A DNA stretch of 64,000 bases, taken from Sabellastarte sp. h YS-2021 (Eukaryota; Annelida; Polychaeta; Sabellida; Sabellidae). Location of the stretch: positions 8,370,001-8,434,000 of the forward strand of contig OZ024935.1 in assembly GCA_964017235.1 (NCBI GenBank), read 5' to 3'. Positions 33,294 through 43,875 of this stretch are shown piece by piece. The notes beneath the pieces were generated by a model. The model ran no database searches and was not told where the DNA came from. It saw only the letters and a program-made list of their open reading frames with translations. How positions within the stretch are numbered: the first letter of the stretch is position 1; each line of letters opens with the position of its first letter. The position numbers and the translations under genes are program-made.

Positions 33294-34234
33294 ATGGGGA
33301 AAACATTTGACTGTAGCAAATGTGGGGGTCACCATGTAAGACCCATAAATAGAAATTGCAAAATTGAAAAGGACAACGACAATGCAGTGGACACAAATTC
33401 ACTAATTCTAATGGGACTTAAACATCTCAGTGGTCGAATGACACAGATGGAAGACAAAATGCAGGCCATGGGTTCCACCTCATCGTCTCCTGCCAGAAGT
33501 CAAGCATCCAGTATGTCACCCCATAGGTCGCCTGCAGTGAGCCAGAAGTCAACAACGATGGATTCTCCAGAGCAAGACCTGGTACTCCCTTCCCTGACAA
33601 CCCTTCGACAGTCAAGAGCGATACAGCAGCAGGTCGACACAAGGATTTGAGAATTACAAGGAATTGATAAAGGCAAGTTTAAGTCACAAAGGGGAGGGTC
33701 CGAAACAATATGGGTTAAAAAGGAGGTCCCTTGGCCCCAGAATCACGTCTTAGGGGGCAGTTCCAAAAATAGAATGACTTATGACAATTTAACCATTAGT
33801 CAGTGGGTCTCAGGGTTTGCCACTATTATCAGAGACGAAAGTGATTTGAGTTTAAAAAACAAAATGCTTGAATATCTCGCTGAGATTATGGAAGATTCGC
33901 ATGACTTTGGTTGGGCATTGGCTAAAGGTTCACATGCCGTCTTACTGTGTAAGATGGAGGAAGGGAGAATTACATGGGACGAAACCAACAAGATTGACAG
34001 GGTTCGAAGAGCTTATGCTCATAGGTCCACCTCTCAACCTCAGGGTGCCCATAACAAAAAGTTGCTAGTAAAGATCATTCAACCCCACGTAGGTATTATC
34101 AAAATAACTCCTGCTCACATAAAGGAGATCATGAAACTGGAGGTAGATTGTATCTTCACATCTGTAGTCAATGTTATTCTCAAGGCAAAAAAATTGGCAC
34201 ATGCATCCAAAGACTGCAAAACAAAGAACGAGTA
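33294..34234 (+). pseudogene. DIRS gag-like ORF1, broken
   Basis: It starts at ATG 33294 with MGKTFDCSKCGGHH and a Met-rich coiled segment (LKHLSGRMTQMEDKMQAMG), then a Ser-rich stretch. An in-frame TGA at 33648-33650 interrupts it, and the same frame continues through MTYDNLTISQWVSGFATII and CKMEEGRITWDETNKIDRV, typical of DIRS gag proteins. After about 34070 coding similarity moves to another frame (NSCSHKGDHETGG, HICSQCYSQGKK), then moves again at an A7 run (34187-34193) to end KDCKTKNE at TAA 34234. So there is one nonsense codon and two frameshifts in one gene. Confidence 0.7.
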
Positions 34235-36925
34235 AGGCACTGCAGAAATGCAGTGCCAGTCCTTCAAAAATGCACAACAAAAAGTTTTGGTTCAAGAGTT
34301 ATCATTAACACCTATAAAGATCATACCGGTAGTAACAACTGGAGGTCAGATTGGGCTAAAGTGAATAACAGGTCATACGCATGGGTAGTTAAACATAGCA
34401 GTGAGACTCCAGTTAGTAACAAAACTAACATTGTAAAAAATGGTCCCAAGAAAAGTAAAAAAGTGTCAATAAGTGTCAAACGTGGAAAGAATAGTACTGA
34501 AAATCGTGAGTGTGAGACACTGCATTTAAAAGAATCTCACACTTCAATGTGTGTGAAAAAATACTGTCCAAAGGTGTCAAAAACCCGTGTCATATCAACA
34601 CAAAATAGATTTGAAGTATTGAACAGTATTAACACTGAAGTTGTGTCAAATTGTGTTGACAGTGTAGCGAGTAATAAACTTGCAAATACTTCTGTGGGTT
34701 GTAAACAAAGTAATATTTGTGTGTCGAATGAAACTGCTGTGAATAAAACTGGAGTAAAATTGCAGAAATGTAAATGTAATGTTACAAAGGCAGTGTCAGT
34801 TAACGGTAGTAACAATCAAAAGACAAGTCAGGAAGTGTCAAACTTGGAAAAATGTACAAGTGAACGTACAGGTGGGTCAAATTGGTCAAACAAATCTGAT
34901 GAGTTAAATGAAACTGCTGCACATAAAACTGCAGCAAAGTTACAAGTATGTAGTGTTATAAATGTCTTACCAGTCAACGATAGTAACAATGACAAAACAA
35001 GTCAAGAAGTGTCAGACTTAAACAAGTGTCAAAAGGTCGGTACAGGTGAGTCAAATGTGCCAAAGAAATCATTATATGAACAAAATCAACAAGATGGCAA
35101 CCAGGTAAATCTAGAAAGTGACAAATACGACCTCGAGCTGAGATTTCGACCTCGCCATAGACAGCAGATTGCTGCTGCGAATAACGGCACGTTTGTGAGT
35201 TGGAATGATCAAACTCAAGATAAATTCGGATTTATTCCTCTAGGTGATTTGACCTTGCCTACCGTTGACCTTCAAAAACAAAGTACAGAAAATATCTTTG
35301 ATATTCATCGTCGAATAAAGGTTTCGGGCAACCATAACTATATGGAAACCCAAATTCAAATACAATCCCAGTTGAAACCAGATGTTTGGCAAAAGTATCT
35401 CAACAATTATTGGGACTCCCAATTAGTCTTACTTCTCAGATATGGCTTCCCTCTGAATTTTGACTATGCTTCACCACTTATAAGCGTTCAACACAATCAT
35501 ACTTCGGCAAATGACTATACTGAAGATGTTAAAGCTTACATAACAGACGAAAAGAATTTTGGGGCCATGTTGGGCCCATTTCAGGAACCACCAATTGAAA
35601 ATCTTCATATTTCACCCTTCTTAACTAGAGATAAACCTGGAGGTGCTCATAGACGAGTGATTGTGGATCTCAGTTTTCCTCATGGCTATTCTGTGAATGC
35701 AGGCGTCCAATCTGACACCTACTTAGGCACTCCTTTCCTTCTCACCTTACCTACTATCGATAATATCACAAATAAAGTCAAGCAGTTAGGTAAAGGTTGT
35801 CACTTATATAAAATTGACCTTAGCAGAGCCTTTAGGCATGTCAAACTGGATCCAAAAGACTATAACCTCTTAGGCTTAAGACTTAATGACCTTTATATTG
35901 ACAGTTGTCTGCCGTTCGGGTTTCGGCATGGTTCGGCCCTGTTTCAGCGCCTAAGCGACACTGTGCACTTCATTATGGCCCAGAAGGGCTTCTCAGTTAC
36001 AAATTATATAGATGATATCATTGGTCACTCAGTAATCAGTAAATCACAAGATTCATATCAAAATCTTAGAATTCTCCTCACCGAGCTAGGATTCGACATC
36101 AGCGAAAAGAAAGTGGTCAAACCTGCCACTAAAGTCACTTGCCTAGGTGTTGATATTGACACTGAAGAGTTTACAGTGTCTATACCTCCTGACAAAGTTG
36201 CAGAAATTTTATCAGAATGTAAGTCATGGGTTCATAAGCGACATTGTAGTAAAAGACAGTTGCAATCTCTGTTGGGCAAATTACTTTATATTACAAAATG
36301 TGTCCGTCTGTCTAGGCCTTTCCTCAACCGTATTCTGGACCTGTTAAGAAGTTCGGATAAAATGGAAAAAATTACCTTAACAACTGACTTCAACAGAGAC
36401 CTATACTGGTTCTTAGAATTTATTCCCAAATTCAATGGCAAAGCTTTTATAGCTCATAACCCGATTATGGAAGAAACATAACTAGATGCCTCTCTGCAAG
36501 GCCTCGGGGCCAGATGGGGTGTCCAGGTTTACAGTATCTCAATCCCACTTGGATATGAAAACATGAGCATTGTGCATCTAGAGATGCTTAACATATTAGT
36601 GGCCATTCAAACTTGGGGCTCTCAATGGACTGGCAAGGCAGTGAGTATTGCTTGTGACAATCAAGCTGTAGTCATGGTTTTAAATTCATTGAAAACTCGA
36701 GATCTAACCTTGGCTGCAATTGCTCAAAATATCTTCATGGAAGCTGCGCAGTATGACATTTTTCTCAAAACTGTTCATATAATGGGAGTTCACAATGATA
36801 TAGCTGATAGTTTATCAAGATGGAATATTGCAGAACAATTCAGAACAAAATTCTATAGGTTATTGACCAACCATGTATGGGTTCAAGTCCCCAACAATGC
36901 CCTTGTAATTAACTGGTGTATTTAA
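34148..36925 (+). pseudogene. DIRS RT-RNase H ORF2, one stop
   Basis: The N-terminal 350 or so residues are Asn/Ser/Lys/Thr-rich, unrecognised, and include a 60-residue tandem repeat (34727 and 34907, both beginning with NETA). Reverse transcriptase follows: PGGAHRRVIVDLSFP, YKIDLSRAFRHVKLDP, LPFGFRHGSALFQRL, and YIDD at residues 620-623. An in-frame TAA at 36479-36481 interrupts the start of RNase H; the frame then continues LDASLQGLGARWG, VHLEMLNILVAIQTWG, ACDNQAVV and HNDIADSLSRW to TAA 36923-36925. The real start may be later than 34148, because the first codons overlap the end of gag in another frame. Confidence 0.8.
34727..35086 (+). repeat. Two-unit 180-bp in-frame tandem repeat inside DIRS ORF2
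   Basis: The units starting at 34727 and 34907 are exactly 180 nt apart, so the reading frame is kept. Protein repeats share NETA..KT..KLQ, V..SNN.KTSQEVS.L.KC and GS/ESN. The function is unknown. Confidence 0.7.
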
Positions 36926-36939
36926 ATTCTTCAGATTCA

Positions 36940-37887
36940 TCTATGACCTCATCACTAACACTCAGAGCCACCAAGAGATTGAAACTAGCCTTTGAAGACT
37001 CAACATCAAAGAGTTATGAATCAAAATTTCGCAATTTCTTATCATTTTGTGCTTTTGCCTCCATTGATATTCATCATTTATCCCCCATGAATATTCTTAA
37101 TTTTAACAGAGTTTCTCATTCAGGACTGTCAAATTACTTGTCAGCCATTAAATCCTCTCTGGCCATGTATGGTTTAACTCCTTCCAGTTTCTCAGACCCT
37201 AGACTAAAGCTTTACAACAAAGCAATCATGAGGCATAGCCCTCTAAATCCCTGCTTAAAACCCATAATTGATACTGACACACTCCAAGGAATGGCTCTGC
37301 AATGTGATAGAATGCATATGGGTCATATCTGTAAAGCAGCTATTTTATTAGCATTTTTCAGCTTTCTGCGAATATCCAACCTGGTCCCTCACACCATATC
37401 AGGGTATGTCCCCCTAAAACATCTATCCCGAGGGGACATCATATTTGGCCCCCCCAGGGATTAACCTCTTAGTAAAGTGGTCCAAAACCTTGCAAAACAG
37501 AGATAAGGTCAAAGTCTTAAAAATCCCATCCCTGGGCAAATCCCCCTTGTGCCCTGTGGCTGCGGTTAAAAAGTTGCTCTCAAGTACTCCAGGTTCCAAC
37601 AACTCACCATTGTTCCAAATCCAGTGCGTTGACAGATGGGTGCCTTTGACAGACACCAGGCTTAGGAAATTCCTAGCAAAACTTTTGAAAGCACTTAACC
37701 TCACCCCCTGGGGCTACACTTTTCACTCCCTCCGTTGTTCAGGTGCCACCCTGGCGTTTAATTCAAATGTGCCTATGCAGGATATCATGGCACCTGGACG
37801 TCGGAGGCAGTCTGGGCTTATGTCACCCAAGACCATAATGCTGCTGACACTGTAGCCCATACCTTTCACTCCCTCTTACACGTGTAA
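36940..37887 (+). pseudogene. DIRS tyrosine recombinase, frameshifted
   Basis: This integrates circular DNA copies by site-specific recombination. The N-terminal core-binding part is in one frame (SLTLRATKRLKLAFEDSTSK, then HSGLSNYLSAIKSSL). The first catalytic Arg is in FFSFLRISNL near 37370. A C7 run at 37449-37455 coincides with a frame change to GINLLVKWSKTLQNRD. The HxxR box HSLR is at 37724-37735. A second frame change then leads to HGTWTSEAVWAYV, with the catalytic Tyr codon at 37819-37821, and the stop at 37885-37887. All catalytic residues are visible, though in three frames. Confidence 0.8.
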
Positions 37888-37906
37888 ACTACAAACTACT
37901 GGGGTT

Positions 37907-38352
37907 TGGGGCATATTATAATATTTATCTTAGTTTAACAACATACATATTTTTAAATTAGTAATTTGTACTTATAAAGTTATACTAGTACATAGAAATA
38001 GTTAGGTGGTTGAGCCACCTTATCTGTAATCAGTAAACAAAGTTTAATTCATTTAGCAACTTCTAGTCTAACTTTAAGTCTTGACTTAACTTTATGTCAG
38101 CAGTAACTTTTTGTCTCTCATTTACTATACTTGATTTTAAGGCCACCTTTTAGTCATCTTGACCTAAGAGTAGGGTGACCTTAGGGTAATTTCAAAGTTT
38201 ATGTTTGTAATTCTTATGTTAAGGTGGCCTTTTACATTGTTATGTAACAAATCTATTATGTTTTGAGTATGTAAATAATATATAGAATTATTAATAATAA
38301 AAACATTCCCCACTTGTCTTGTTTACATGTCACCTCTAAGGTCAGGACACTG
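37907..38352 (+). repeat. DIRS repeat B1
   Basis: About 446 bp starting TGGGGCATATTATAAT and ending GGACACTG, directly abutting A2. It nearly matches 39626-40073, with a handful of changes. It lies 20 nt after the recombinase stop and includes ATAATAAAAAC, a possible polyadenylation region. Confidence 0.85.
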
Positions 38353-38542
38353 TGGGGAGGTAGCGCATTAGGTGCTACCTTAATCAGTGGCTAGCATTGT
38401 TTTGTAGTACCTTAACATGTGTGGTCAGTCCCTGACCTTTATTATGTAATGCTCCCGCCTTTTTGCTATTTTTCCCTCCTTCCTCACTTTAAATCCAGCT
38501 TTCAATGAGGCAAGTCGCCATTTTAACTTAATAAAACTTTTA
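38353..38542 (+). repeat. DIRS repeat A2
   Basis: 190 bp, the direct counterpart of A1. It starts TGGGGAGGTAG immediately after B1, so the B1-A2 junction is intact, as in circular-junction-derived split repeats. Confidence 0.85.
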
Positions 38543-39625
38543 CCCTCTCCCCACCCTGGAACCTACTAATTATGAGTTCTAGTTTCAGATAAAAGATGCC
38601 TAATGTTCAGTCCTAAAGCAGAAACAAGATCTGTCTCTGAGTCAACCACACATCTATCCTCTGTCGGCTTGATCAAGCCTCTTTGTGGCCAAGGCAACTG
38701 TGCTGGGTTCAAGCACGTGTCCTCAGTAGCATGGCCTGCAGAAGTGTGGTGCATATCAAAAGCAGAGTATTCTGATATAAAGTTATGCAAAGTGCAAAGC
38801 TCAAGAGTCAAGATGTCATAGCAAGTTCAAGTCAACACATCAAGCTGCAAGTTGTCACATTCTGCATCTTCCCTATTATGTCAGATCTGCAGTGGTGCAT
38901 TGGTTCCTGTAGGTGAGGGGGATCCATAGGGGCCGGCCTCCAAGTGCTTTTCTGGCAACAAGGACATAATAGCTTGTACAGTAATCCTTGTTTTTTGCTG
39001 AAGTTAATTCCACTAGTGATAATCTTGCATGCTTATTTTATAGTAAACATGGTTATCTTTGCTCCAAGATTGTTATCAAATGCCTAGCCTGAATGAAAAT
39101 TATTTTAGTTGGTTATAAAATACTTATAATGTACGTCTGGGATAGAGTGATTATAAGTTGCATCAGTGTATGACTCAGGTAACCAGTAATTCTATGAGTC
39201 AAATTTCAAAATACTGATCACAATGTACTCAGTACGAACACAGTATATATATTTAGTGCAGATAGTATAACTATATTATATGGCACATTTGGTGGCCACA
39301 ACCACAACTGTATGACCCTCTGTAACTATGCCCTTTATATGCAGTCATGCTGTACATTTATTAATAATTAAACATCATAGTCTGAGGACTGAAAGTAATA
39401 CTGATATTATCATAACTTAAGTAAAATTGGGGTGCCTACCAGAGTCCCCTAAGGTTTTTCTTTTTTTTTTTTGTATGAGCGGAACAGGGAGGTCGTAATG
39501 CTGGACCCAGTAAGGTGTTGTATTAATTTAGCTAGACACTCTGGTCCTGATTTTACCATTCTATTTTAGTCTTTTATTTATTTTGTTTTACATTTACTCG
39601 TTTTAGTGGTTGCTTAAGCCTGTCA
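38543..39625. other. Unexplained 1.08 kb between A2 and B2
   Basis: No ORF with motifs is present and there are no obvious inverted ends. In PAT/Ngaro-type elements A2 and B2 normally abut, so this is either an insertion or the internal remnant of a second tandem copy. A T-run lies at about 39461-39472. Confidence 0.5.
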
Positions 39626-40073
39626 TGGGGCATATTATAATCTTTATCTTAGTTTAACAACATACATATTTTTAAATTAGTAATTTGTTCTTTTAAGTTA
39701 TACTAGTACATAGTGAAATAGTTAGGTGGTTGAGCCACCTTATCTGTAATCAGTAAACAAAGTTTAATTCATTTAGCAACTTCTAGTCTAGCTTTAAGTC
39801 TTGACTTAACTTTATGTCAGCAGTAACTTTTTGTCTCTCATTTACTATACTTGATTTTAAGGCCACCTTTTAGTCATCTTGACCTAAGAGTAGGGTGACC
39901 TTAGGGTAATTTCAAAGTTTATGTTTGTAATTCTTATGTTAAGGTGGCCTTTTACATTGTTATGTAACAAATCTATTATGTTTTGAGTATGTAAATAATA
40001 TATAGAATTATTAATAATAAAAGCATTCCCCACTTGTCTTGTTTACATGTCACCTCTAAGGTCAGGACACTGT
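39626..40073 (+). repeat. DIRS repeat B2
   Basis: 448 bp, the direct counterpart of B1. The copies differ by about seven changes, including a CTTATAAAG/CTTTTAAG indel region. It ends GGACACTGT, followed by unrelated sequence, marking the right end of the element. Confidence 0.85.
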
Positions 40074-40562
40074 AGTAGATTCTGATGGAGTTCTTTGTGG
40101 GGAGGGATCAAGAATTTCCAGCACACAGCATGAGTGGGTGTTTAGAGGCACACAGAGCCTGAATGGGGGATCAACAACGTATGCCTTGAGAATATTTTCC
40201 CTGGATATTTTAATTATTATTTGTATATAAATAAATAGGTTAAGTTGGATAATCATCAGTCTCTAGGTTTTCAACATACTAGCCCCAACACAAGAAAAAG
40301 CAAATTCTTGACATGTTCAAGGTACATGTTCATGTATCTCTATTAGCTTGCTTTTTATTTCTTTATTGTTCACTTTATTTTTTTTTCTTATTGGCTTATG
40401 TTGTGGATGATATAATGGAAATACAACTACATAAATTCAGAATCTTATCCAATATTTTTTGTAAATAGCCAAGAAACTTTGTTAAAGTAAAAACTTTCAC
40501 AAACTACAATGAAATTACATCTTATATGTATAACAAATATCATAGTTATATCATCTGTAACA

Positions 40563-40638
40563 AGAAATCACAACTATATATATTTCAAAGGTTTTACCAA
40601 AGAAATCACAACTGTATATATTTCAAAGGTTTTACCTC
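40563..40638. repeat. Two-copy 38-bp tandem repeat
   Basis: AGAAATCACAACT begins at 40563 and 40601, and each copy continues into TATATATTTCAAAGGTTTTA. It is a simple local duplication. Confidence 0.75.
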
Positions 40639-40702
40639 TAATACATTGCTTTGCACAGGTATTTGTCCCCTCTGCAGATACACCCACTAAATACATTATC
40701 TA

Positions 40703-41627
40703 GAAATAATTTATGCTGTGTTCTCTATATTTAGAGATAAATCATGTGACTTTATGTCAGTTAGACTGTCCTTTAACAGAAAGGTACTGTTCATTGGTGT
40801 ATGTTTGGTTTAAAGGAGATTTAGTGGGACTGACAATTTCATATATAAAGATTTGTCAACAAAGGAAGAATTCTTCCCCTAACTAAACCATATATACATC
40901 CATCAGAAATTGTTTGTCTATTTTTGCCAATGTATATTTTAAATATTTTGTCTGTACAACAGTCCCTACCTGTAATAGGATTTCTGAATGAAACCATAAC
41001 TAAATTTTTGATAATGAAGTTACATTCAATTTTCAAAACAAAAATTGGGGTTGCACTTGACTCCCAGCTCTGAGGTCTGCAGTTCAAACCCCGGACCTTA
41101 TGTGGGAAAATTGGTAGTTGTGTACAGTGCTGAAAGCAACGTAAAACCCCGAATGAATAAATCAAACAAAAATCTATTCCCTGTTAAATTGATAATTGTT
41201 TACTGTATCACATTATTTATGATAAAGATTTATTAAATCCTTCCAGAAATACAGATAATAGCCTTTAATTGTTTCTTTTAGTGGTTTTTTTGGTATCTGA
41301 CTCACACAGCAAGTAAAGTTGGTTTCTACTTTATTGATATGAAATAATTTATGCTCTATTGTCTATATTTAGAGACAAATCATGTGACTTTGTTTATGTT
41401 CCTTAGACTGTCTCTTTGACAGAAAGCTACTGTTCATTGGTTGGTGTATATTCAGTGGAAAAAATAAATTTAATAGTACTGTCAGTTATGCATATGTATA
41501 TTTATCAACAAAGGAAAAATTCTTCTCAACAGTAAGACATATACATGCGGCAGAAATTACGTTAGTCTACCGTTTGCTAATGTATATTTTAAATATTTTG
41601 TCTGTACGGCCATCCCCTCCTGTAATA
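40703..41627. repeat. Direct duplication of about 280 bp (40703-40977 and 41341-41627)
   Basis: Both copies begin GAAATAATTTATGCT and contain AATCATGTGACTTT, CAACAAAGGAA and TGTATATTTTAAATATTTTG, ending near CCTGTAATA. They lie 638 bp apart and are perhaps 80 per cent alike by eye. The spacer holds a SINE-like fragment. Confidence 0.7.
41045..41170 (+). repeat. SINE-like fragment with B-box
   Basis: GCAGTTCAAACCCCGG at 41079-41094 resembles a pol III B box. TACAGTGCTGAAAGCAACGT and an A-rich CAAAC-type tail follow. No clean A box is found and there is no tRNA cloverleaf, so it is a tRNA-derived SINE fragment and not a tRNA gene. Confidence 0.45.
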
Positions 41628-41759
41628 TCCATCATTGATTTTAAAAGGTTAAATTTAAATTGGAAACCTACAGGAGTTCATTATACCTCCAGCATTCTGG
41701 AGTAAAGGGGATAACACCCCAAAATACAAAAACTTAAGCCACCCATTTAGCCTCAACTG

Positions 41760-42060
41760 TAATGAGGTATGCATTCACTGGCTTCCTGTTGAACATTGCT
41801 CAGTCTTTAAAACAGCCACTCTTGTTTATAAGTTTCTCCACACTGGTTTTTCCAAGTATTTTGCTCCATACATCTCTTCCTACAGTAGTTCCTACAGTAC
41901 CAGGCGCAGTCAGAGTGGTGATAATTTTTTTGTCATTCCTAAATTTCAACCCTCAGTCCATAAATCTGTCAAACAGTTTGGTCATACTTTTGTTTTGACT
42001 ACACTCCTGCATCTTAGTCCCCAGATCTGCTCACTCTTGGTTAGTGAGGGGGGATTCAGA
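41760..42060 (+). pseudogene. LINE ORF2 C-terminal fragment
   Basis: Translated from 41773 the frame gives IHWLPVEHCSVFKTATLVYK, then FLHTGFSKYFAPYISSY and FQPSVHKSVKQFGHTFV. This is the C-terminal LINE block with the HWLP motif. After about 42000 the frame is lost. It is a short dead fragment of a LINE different from that at 5.8-8.9 kb. Confidence 0.7.
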
Positions 42061-42423
42061 AGTCCTTTCATATATCCTATGTGACCGATAAATTTGTCAG
42101 TCTGTGGTTGTTTAAATTAACACTACCTGGGATGCTGGGATCTGGTGTGATAAACTGATTACATCAATTAGAATGAAACTGTACACTCCACATATTTTAC
42201 TTTCTTAGCAGTATACATGCATGTTGCTCATGCTTTTCCACGCACAGTGTATACTTTTATGTCAATGAGAAATGACATAAAATATATTTTTACAATAAGA
42301 CCAATTTAAGATTGAAATGAAAATCATCAACTTTCTTCCACTGGCTGGTTATCTTAACTAGAAGGTTGAATCTCTTCAGAGATCATATGAATAACAAATA
42401 TATGTCTTATACAAACATGCAGA

Positions 42424-42850
42424 CATTTGACCTTGAAGCTCTTCATTCAAGGTCATCCATGGAGAGCCAAAGTACCCCATGCAGTAGACTTTAAAAGTGC
42501 CTATATCTCCCTTATTATTGGTCCTAGAGGCTTGGCATGTGAAGCCAACCCATAGGAAATCATGGGCTGGGAATCTTCTGATGCAGTCAGATTTGACCTT
42601 GGGCCCCTCCTTTAAGGTCAAACGAGGATAGCCAAAGTTAAAGGTGCTTATAACTCACTTATATTATTGGTCCTAGAGTTTTGCAATGTGGAACCAACCT
42701 ATAGGAAATCATGGGCTAGAAATCTTCTGATATATTCAGATTTGACCTTGGGCCCCTCCTTCAAGGTCAAATAAGATTAGCAAAACTGAAAAGTGCTTAT
42801 AACTCATATATACTTGGTCCTAGAGCCTTGCAATGTGAAACCAACCTATA
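42424..42850 (-). repeat. 147-bp tandem repeat array, minus orientation
   Basis: Three degenerate units contain ATTGGTCCTAGAG, CCAACCTATAGGAAATCATG and TTTGACCTTGGGCCCCTCCT. They are the reverse complement of the units at 43196-43632. No coding content is present. Confidence 0.75.
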
Positions 42851-43195
42851 ATTTTTTGAATTTTGGCCACCATCTCAAATTTTGCTGGAAATGGATGTCA
42901 TTTACCTGGAAAACTGCAACAAGAGTAGAGTGTCCGTGAACGGGCACTGTGTCAGCTGAGTGAGTGTTTTTGATTTGTGAAGGTGATAATGAGAGGAAAG
43001 CATAATTATCAGGGAAAGTGCTGTACAGAAGTATAGTAAATGGTAATTGAACAGCATGTTCGAAAGAAATTTCGATGCTGACAGAAGGACAAAAAAGTTG
43101 TGCCCTGCAAATGGTATTATAAAGGAAAGTAACAAGGTAACTGTTTTAGTGTAAAAAGTAGGTTAAAACATATTTATAGAAATACTGCAAATGCA

Positions 43196-43632
43196 ATATC
43201 CTCGTTCAACCTTGAAGAAGGGGTCCAAGGTCAAATCCAACCACACAAAAAGATTCCCTGCCCATGATTTTCTATAGGTTGGTTTTCCATTCCAAACCTC
43301 TAGGACCAATAATAACCGAGTTATAAGCACTTTTAAGTTTGGCTTTCCTCGTTTGACCTTGAAGGAGGGGTCCAAGGTCAAATCGAACCACATCAACAGA
43401 TTCCTAGCCCATGATTCCAAAATGTCTGTTTACCATCCCAAACCTCTAGGATCAATAATGAGCAAGTTATAAACACTTTTAAGTTTGCCTATCCTTGTTT
43501 GACCTTGAAGGAGGGATCAAAGGTCAAATCTGACCACACCAGAAGATTCCCAGCCCATGATTTCCTACAGGTTGGTTTGCCATCCCAAACCTCTAGGACC
43601 AATAATAAGGGAGATATAAGCACTTTTCATGA
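43196..43632 (+). repeat. 147-bp tandem repeat array, plus orientation
   Basis: Units start at 43201, 43347 and 43494 with GTTTGACCTTGAAGGAGG, so the period is 146-147. Each unit contains AGCCCATGAT, CCAAACCTCTAGGACCAATA and TATAAGCACTTTT. It is inverted relative to 42424-42850. Confidence 0.8.
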
Positions 43633-43654
43633 CTGACAAAGAAATGCCCTTGGC

Positions 43655-43875
43655 GGCCATCTTGTTTTTCAAAATGAGTCCAAAAACATTCCCAGTCAAG
43701 ATTTTATAATGAGGAACATATCCTGCGAATTTAAGATCTCTATCCATAATATCCTTTGCTCTAGAGGGCCAACAAAAGTCCTTGTTTAAAGTCGAATAAA
43801 CGTCCCTGGCAGCCATCTTGTTTTTCAAAATGAGGCCAAAAATATTCCCAGGCAACATTTTATGGTTATTCATAT
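43655..43875 (+). repeat. Two-unit tandem repeat, about 158 bp
   Basis: GCCATCTTGTTTTTCAAAAT followed by GAG.CCAAAAA.ATTCCCAG occurs near 43656 and 43814. Related phrases occur near 48820. Confidence 0.6.

Larger units (their letters stand above)
32783..40073 (+). mobile_element. DIRS-order tyrosine-recombinase retrotransposon with split direct repeats
   Basis: The element carries gag, RT-RNase H and a tyrosine recombinase in place of an integrase. Terminal sequences are arranged A1 (32783-32973), ORFs, B1 (37907-38352), A2 (38353-38542), B2 (39626-40073). All A and B copies are in direct orientation, which is the split-direct-repeat plan of PAT/Ngaro-type elements and unlike the inverted ends of DIRS1. 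No methyltransferase domain is seen between RNase H and recombinase. Several stops and frameshifts make it defective. The 1.08 kb between A2 and B2 is not expected and may be an insertion or the rest of a second, deleted copy. Confidence 0.8.

Noticed and set aside
38566-38821. Overlapping ORFs of 72-81 codons between DIRS A2 and B2
   Set aside because: Antisense pair without motifs; no evidence of a gene.
41045-41170. Possible tRNA gene
   Set aside because: Only a B-box-like sequence is present. No cloverleaf or A box could be drawn, so it is called a SINE fragment.
43196-43632. CRISPR-like array of regularly spaced repeats
   Set aside because: Units of 147 bp are contiguous tandem repeats without unique spacers, in a eukaryotic genome.
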